Assembly (NCBI GenBank): GCA_018262315.1
Contig: JAGSPS010000244.1
Coordinates: 1-9,351 of the forward strand
Length of the DNA: 9,351 bases
Source of the DNA: Deltaproteobacteria bacterium
GTDB lineage: Bacteria > Myxococcota_A > UBA9160 > PR03
Reading direction: 5' to 3'
Below are positions 5,863 to 9,351 of this stretch, in pieces. Every line of letters begins with the position of its first letter. The first letter of the stretch is position 1. Below the pieces are notes generated by a model that worked only from the letters and a program-made list of their open reading frames with translations, was not told the origin of the DNA and made no database searches. The translations under genes and the position numbers were made by a program.

Positions 5863-7596
5863 ATGGTCGCGGTGCGGCGCGATGCGTTCGAAAGTCCCGG
5901 CTCAGGATCCCGTCGCGACGAAGCGACCCACGCATGGTTGGTCGCGTCGCTGGGCTTCGCCATCGCGGCGCTCGCCGTGCGCCTCTGGGTCGAGCCCCTC
6001 GACCACGGCTACACGCGCTACGCGACGATCGCCTTCGAGATGGTTCGCAGCGGCGACTGGATCGCGCCGCACCTCGATGGCCAGCTCTACGTCGACAAGC
6101 CACCGCTCTCGATCTGGCTGATCGCGCTCCCGATGGCGCTCGCGAACACCACCGCCAGCTTCACGCAGCACGCGCCCAACATCGTCGCGCTGCTGCTGTC
6201 GGTGCTCTTCCTGCGACGCCTGGGCGCGCGCCTGTTCGGCCGCGCCGACGCGGGCTGGCTCGCAGCGGGCCTGTACATCTCGACACAGCTCCCGTCTGCG
6301 CTGCTGCGCGACAAGCGCATCGACCCGCTCTTCACCGCTTTCCTGCTCGGCGCCTTCGACTTCTTTCACGCGGCGTTCACGGCGCACGCGCCATCGCGCG
6401 CGCGACTCGGCAACTGGCTGGGCGCCGGGGTGCTCCTCGCGGCGGCGACGCTGACCAAGGGCCCCCTCGCGCTCGCCTTCTTCATCGCGGTTGCGCTCGC
6501 TCACGCCGCCTGGGCCGGCCAGCTGCGCGCACTCGCCTCGCGTGACGTCCTCGCCGCCGCTGCCCTCTGGCTCGCACTCGTCGCATTCTGGCCGCTCGCG
6601 ATGCTCCACGACATCGGCTGGGCGGCGTGGAGCCAGCGATTCTCGGAACGCGACCTCGTCACGCGCTTCGCCGGCCCGCTCCACTACATCGCGAACCTGC
6701 CGCTGCGCCTGGCGCCGTGGACCCTGCTCCTGCCCGCCTTCGCTCTGGCGCTGCGAGCGTCGTTGCGAGGCGCCGGCGGCGCGGCGCTGCGCCTTCCGGT
6801 GAGCTGGTTCGCCGTCGTCTTCTCCCTACTCCACGTCACCAGCGCCAAGCACTCGCGCTATCTGCTGCCGGCCTTCCCCGCTGCGTCGCTGCTGTGCCTC
6901 GCGCTCTGGATCGAGGCGCCGGACGGCGTGGCCAGAGCGCTCGCGCCGCGCGTGCGAAGAGTGCGCGACGCGGGGATCAGGGTCTTGCTCGGCCTCGGTG
7001 TGCTCGCCGGTGTCGTCGCGCCGTTCGTGCCGATCTGGGTGCCCGCGGCACGCGGTGTATGGCCCGGACTCGCGCTCGGCGGTGCGCTCGCGGTGATCGG
7101 TGCGATCGGTGGGCTGCGCCGGCTCGGCGCGGACGCGAACTCGACCGCCGCGCTCGCGCGCGCCCTGGTCGTGATCCTCGTGGTCGAAGCGGGCTTCGAT
7201 CTGCTGCGCAGCGGGGAGTTTCTCGCGAACGACGATCTTGCCGCTGCGAACGCCGCGCTGACAGAGGTTTCGGCGGGGACGCCGACGCTGCTGCTGCAAC
7301 TCCGCGGCGACGCGCAGAATGCAATCCAGTTGGCGATGCGGCGTCGCTTCGCATCGGGCGAAGGCAGCGAAGACGCGCGGCGCTTCGCGCAGGCGAACCC
7401 ACGCAGTCTCGTCGTCACCCAGCCAGAGACCCTCGTTGCGCTGCGCTCGGAAGCGGACCTCATGGTGGGGGAGCCGGTGCCGCTGCGGCTTGCCGGCACG
7501 CAGCTCGTCGTCGCGAGCATGCGTCCGATCGGGCTCGCCCCGCCTCGCGTCGCGCCGAGTTCTGCCTCGCCCGAACGGATCGCGCCGCCGCCGTAG
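5863..7596 (+). CDS. Polytopic glycosyltransferase of the ArnT/PMT superfamily (GT83/GT39-like)
   Basis: The protein has 577 residues and many hydrophobic helices, about 10-12 over residues 24-455, followed by a soluble tail. It resembles ArnT-type transferases, which move a sugar from an undecaprenyl-phosphate donor onto lipid A, protein or glycan on the outer face of the inner membrane. The first periplasmic loop reads DHGYTRYATIAFEMVRSGDW (47-66) and leads into APHLDGQLYVDKPPLSIWLI, the family's hallmark SGDW...PxLxG..Y.DKPPL block. RDKRIDPLFTAFLL (149-162), LTKGPLAL (197-204) and HSRYLLPAFPAASLL in the middle are further family blocks. The usual acidic pair DE of the first loop appears as D47-H48. 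The C-terminal periplasmic-type region (about 456-577) is poorly conserved and ends with an alanine- and proline-rich tail and stop TAG, with an in-frame TGA directly after. ATG 5863 is the only plausible start; the ribosome site is weak. Acceptor and sugar are unknown. Confidence 0.88.
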   Translation: MVAVRRDAFESPGSGSRRDEATHAWLVASLGFAIAALAVRLWVEPLDHGYTRYATIAFEMVRSGDWIAPHLDGQLYVDKPPLSIWLIALPMALANTTASFTQHAPNIVALLLSVLFLRRLGARLFGRADAGWLAAGLYISTQLPSALLRDKRIDPLFTAFLLGAFDFFHAAFTAHAPSRARLGNWLGAGVLLAAATLTKGPLALAFFIAVALAHAAWAGQLRALASRDVLAAAALWLALVAFWPLAMLHDIGWAAWSQRFSERDLVTRFAGPLHYIANLPLRLAPWTLLLPAFALALRASLRGAGGAALRLPVSWFAVVFSLLHVTSAKHSRYLLPAFPAASLLCLALWIEAPDGVARALAPRVRRVRDAGIRVLLGLGVLAGVVAPFVPIWVPAARGVWPGLALGGALAVIGAIGGLRRLGADANSTAALARALVVILVVEAGFDLLRSGEFLANDDLAAANAALTEVSAGTPTLLLQLRGDAQNAIQLAMRRRFASGEGSEDARRFAQANPRSLVVTQPETLVALRSEADLMVGEPVPLRLAGTQLVVASMRPIGLAPPRVAPSSASPERIAPPP

Positions 7597-7617
7597 TGAG
7601 AGCGCGCGCGGTGGCGA

Positions 7618-8745
7618 TCATGCCGTCGAGGCCCGCATGCGCCCGTGCAACACCTTCTTCCGAAACTCCTCGATGATCGGGATCCGGTCGAGCCAGGGTG
7701 ACGCGTCGGCGCGCGCATCGTCGAGTTCACTCGCGGGGCCTGCCCAGCCGGTCGGGATCTGGCTGTATTGCACGGGCGGATCCCGGTTGTCGTCGACGAA
7801 GTGATACTCGTAGCCCGGCACGAAGAGGTCGTCGTCGGCACGCACGTCCACGGTGCGGACGCCGTAGCTCGAGAGCTCGGTCGTCAGCGCCTGCGGCGGA
7901 ATGATCCAGACGTGCCGCGGCGCGCCCATGAACAGATACTGAATCCGCCGATTGCGCGAGAGGATCCGGAAGCAGCGGACCAGACCTCCATAGAGACGGC
8001 TCGTGATTTCGCTGGTCTCCAGGATCCCGGCGTCGAGGTCGGGTTCGAAACCGCGTGCGAAACGGAGCGATGTCGGGTCGTTCTTGCGCGCAAACCACGC
8101 GACGCTGCGACCACCGTTCACGAGATTTCGAGGCTCGGACTGGGCGCGCCGACGCGGCTCGCTGAAGTCGCGGTACGGCTCGATGCGTCCCCGGGGCGCC
8201 GTGCGCAGGATCAGCTCCGCCGCGACGTCGTCGGTCGGAATCGTCTTCGCCTTCCGGCAGAGCGCTTCGAGTGCGGGCTGCATTTCGATCGGCAGATCGG
8301 TAGTCGACTCGCGCGAGAAGACGTACTCCTCACCGTCTTGGATCACCGTCTCCACGTCGCCCTTCCCGATCCAGAAATCGCCGTGCTGACGCCCGATGTG
8401 CGACGCCGAACGCCAGTTGAGCGCGGCGTCTTTGTAGAAGAATCGCGGATGTGCGGTCCTGGCAACGCCCCGCGAGTCGGGCTGCACGACGTACGCAACG
8501 AAGAAGCGGACATAGAAGTTCTCGCGGACGTTCGTGAGGTAGAAGGTCGTGTCGAAGAGTTCGATCGCATGCTTCGGCGCATAGCCGAGCGAGAGCAGGC
8601 GCGCGGGGCGGTTCCGCGTCTTGCCGGTGGGGCGGAGCTCGACACCAGCGTCGAGTAGCTCTCGGAACGCACGCTCGATCTGCCGCGGCGCGCGATCGGA
8701 GCAGCGAGGGCTGGGAACAATCTGTGCCGGGATGCGCGAAACCAT
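7618..8745 (-). CDS. Conserved-looking hypothetical protein, 375 residues
   Basis: I do not recognise a family. The composition is that of a real soluble protein: rich in aromatic residues, with balanced acidic and basic residues, and without signal peptide or membrane helix. Noticeable stretches are FDTTFYLTNVRENFYVRFFV (64-83), HPRFFYKDAALNWRSASHIG (99-118), the central basic, proline-containing linker (about 185-208), LYGGLVRCFRILSRNRRIQY (251-270) and PGYEYHFVDDNRDPPVQYSQ (310-329). The second block suggests a mixed alpha/beta domain. The ATG at 8745 lies 72 bp below the rRNA terminator in the same direction and has no good ribosome site. Readthrough from the rRNA operon would be needed unless the short gap holds a promoter. 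A weak TTTCCG...TACCCT pair can be read there but is not convincing. It converges on the glycosyltransferase gene with a 21-bp gap lacking any hairpin. Being one of few long clean frames with no competing gene, it is very likely coding. Confidence 0.82.
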   Translation of the reverse strand: MVSRIPAQIVPSPRCSDRAPRQIERAFRELLDAGVELRPTGKTRNRPARLLSLGYAPKHAIELFDTTFYLTNVRENFYVRFFVAYVVQPDSRGVARTAHPRFFYKDAALNWRSASHIGRQHGDFWIGKGDVETVIQDGEEYVFSRESTTDLPIEMQPALEALCRKAKTIPTDDVAAELILRTAPRGRIEPYRDFSEPRRRAQSEPRNLVNGGRSVAWFARKNDPTSLRFARGFEPDLDAGILETSEITSRLYGGLVRCFRILSRNRRIQYLFMGAPRHVWIIPPQALTTELSSYGVRTVDVRADDDLFVPGYEYHFVDDNRDPPVQYSQIPTGWAGPASELDDARADASPWLDRIPIIEEFRKKVLHGRMRASTA

Positions 8746-8817
8746 GTGGCGAATGGCGATTCCGCTGCGGAGTACTGCTGTGAGGGTACGTCAGCCCTCT
8801 CGAGAGCGGAAACGAAA

Positions 8818-8853
8818 ACGGCGCCGCTCCTCGCGTACGAGGAACGGCGCCGT
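8818..8853 (-). terminator. Intrinsic terminator of the rRNA operon
   Basis: In the minus-strand transcript ACGGCGCCGUUCCUCG pairs with CGAGGAGCGGCGCCGU. This is a 16-bp stem with one G-U pair and a UACG (UNCG-type) tetraloop, followed by UUUCGUUUCC. It starts 9 bases beyond the 5S 3' end. Very GC-rich stem, loop type and U-containing tail all fit a strong terminator. Confidence 0.9.
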
Positions 8854-8862
8854 CCAGAGAGA

Positions 8863-8979
<117 letters not shown>

Positions 8980-9094
8980 AAACCCAATGCGCCGACGCGC
9001 TTGGACAATCGAACAGCGATCCAATCTCGTCAGAATCTCTCTCGAGTCGTCGGAGCGTCTCTAGAGCATCACGTTGATTGCGTCCCATGGACAC
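8980..9094 (-). other. 23S-5S internal transcribed spacer
   Basis: About 115 bases separate the 23S and 5S genes. No tRNA or other RNA is recognisable; CTCTCTCGAG-type short repeats occur. It is probably removed by RNase processing. Confidence 0.75.

Positions 9095-9351
<257 letters not shown>

Noticed and set aside
7768..8658. 296-codon plus-strand ORF opposite the hypothetical protein
   Set aside because: Its Arg/Val/Glu-rich composition is typical of antisense frames; the minus strand has the more natural protein composition.
8797..8806. Palindrome CTCTCGAGAG upstream of the hypothetical gene
   Set aside because: Only 10 bp and close to similar CTCTC-rich sequence around the rRNA genes; no further support for an operator.
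8980..9094. Possible tRNA in the 23S-5S spacer or after 5S
   Set aside because: No cloverleaf, T-loop GGTTCGAATCC-like sequence or CCA end is visible on either strand.

Overview
This is a high-GC bacterial chromosomal window. The 23S/5S rRNA sequence, the mix of acyl-CoA dehydrogenase, steroid-type P450, NfeD/SPFH pair and GT83-like transferase, and the composition would fit a Myxococcota- or 'Deltaproteobacteria'-like environmental genome. That placement is an impression from sequence style, not a phylogenetic result. No phage, transposon, CRISPR array or tRNA is visible.

Layout: (1) Positions 1-1623 are damaged. A short membrane-anchored protein end (1-300, +) faces a frame-split remnant (259-734, -) whose first part looks like the N-terminus of a nucleotidyltransferase-type protein. 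Next comes an acyl-CoA dehydrogenase (760-1623, +) that has lost its central FAD/substrate-binding segment and changes frame twice. (2) A perfect palindrome (1636-1656) separates this from a leftward nfeD-SPFH pair (3029-1657), a standard membrane-quality-control module. (3) A divergent gap of 219 bp leads to a rightward lysA-type PLP decarboxylase (3249-4424). It meets a leftward cytochrome P450 (5631-4285) tail to tail. Both genes have abnormal 3' ends and run into each other's antisense, as if a deletion had fused them. (4) A second divergent gap leads to a rightward polytopic glycosyltransferase of the ArnT/PMT superfamily (5863-7596). (5) A leftward 375-residue protein of unknown function (8745-7618) lies downstream of the leftward rRNA operon end: 23S 3' end (9351-9095), 115-nt spacer, 5S (8979-8863) and a strong intrinsic terminator (8853-8818).

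The intact genes do not form one pathway: membrane homeostasis, lysine/diaminopimelate metabolism, oxidative chemistry and envelope glycosylation are side by side in short units with alternating orientation. I see no convincing new multi-gene system. The most notable features are the cluster of gene-breaking junctions (about 560, 785-795, 1000 and 4403), the palindromic element at 1636-1656, and the unrecognised protein next to the rRNA operon. The junctions may reflect real gene decay or assembly errors; the sequence alone cannot decide.
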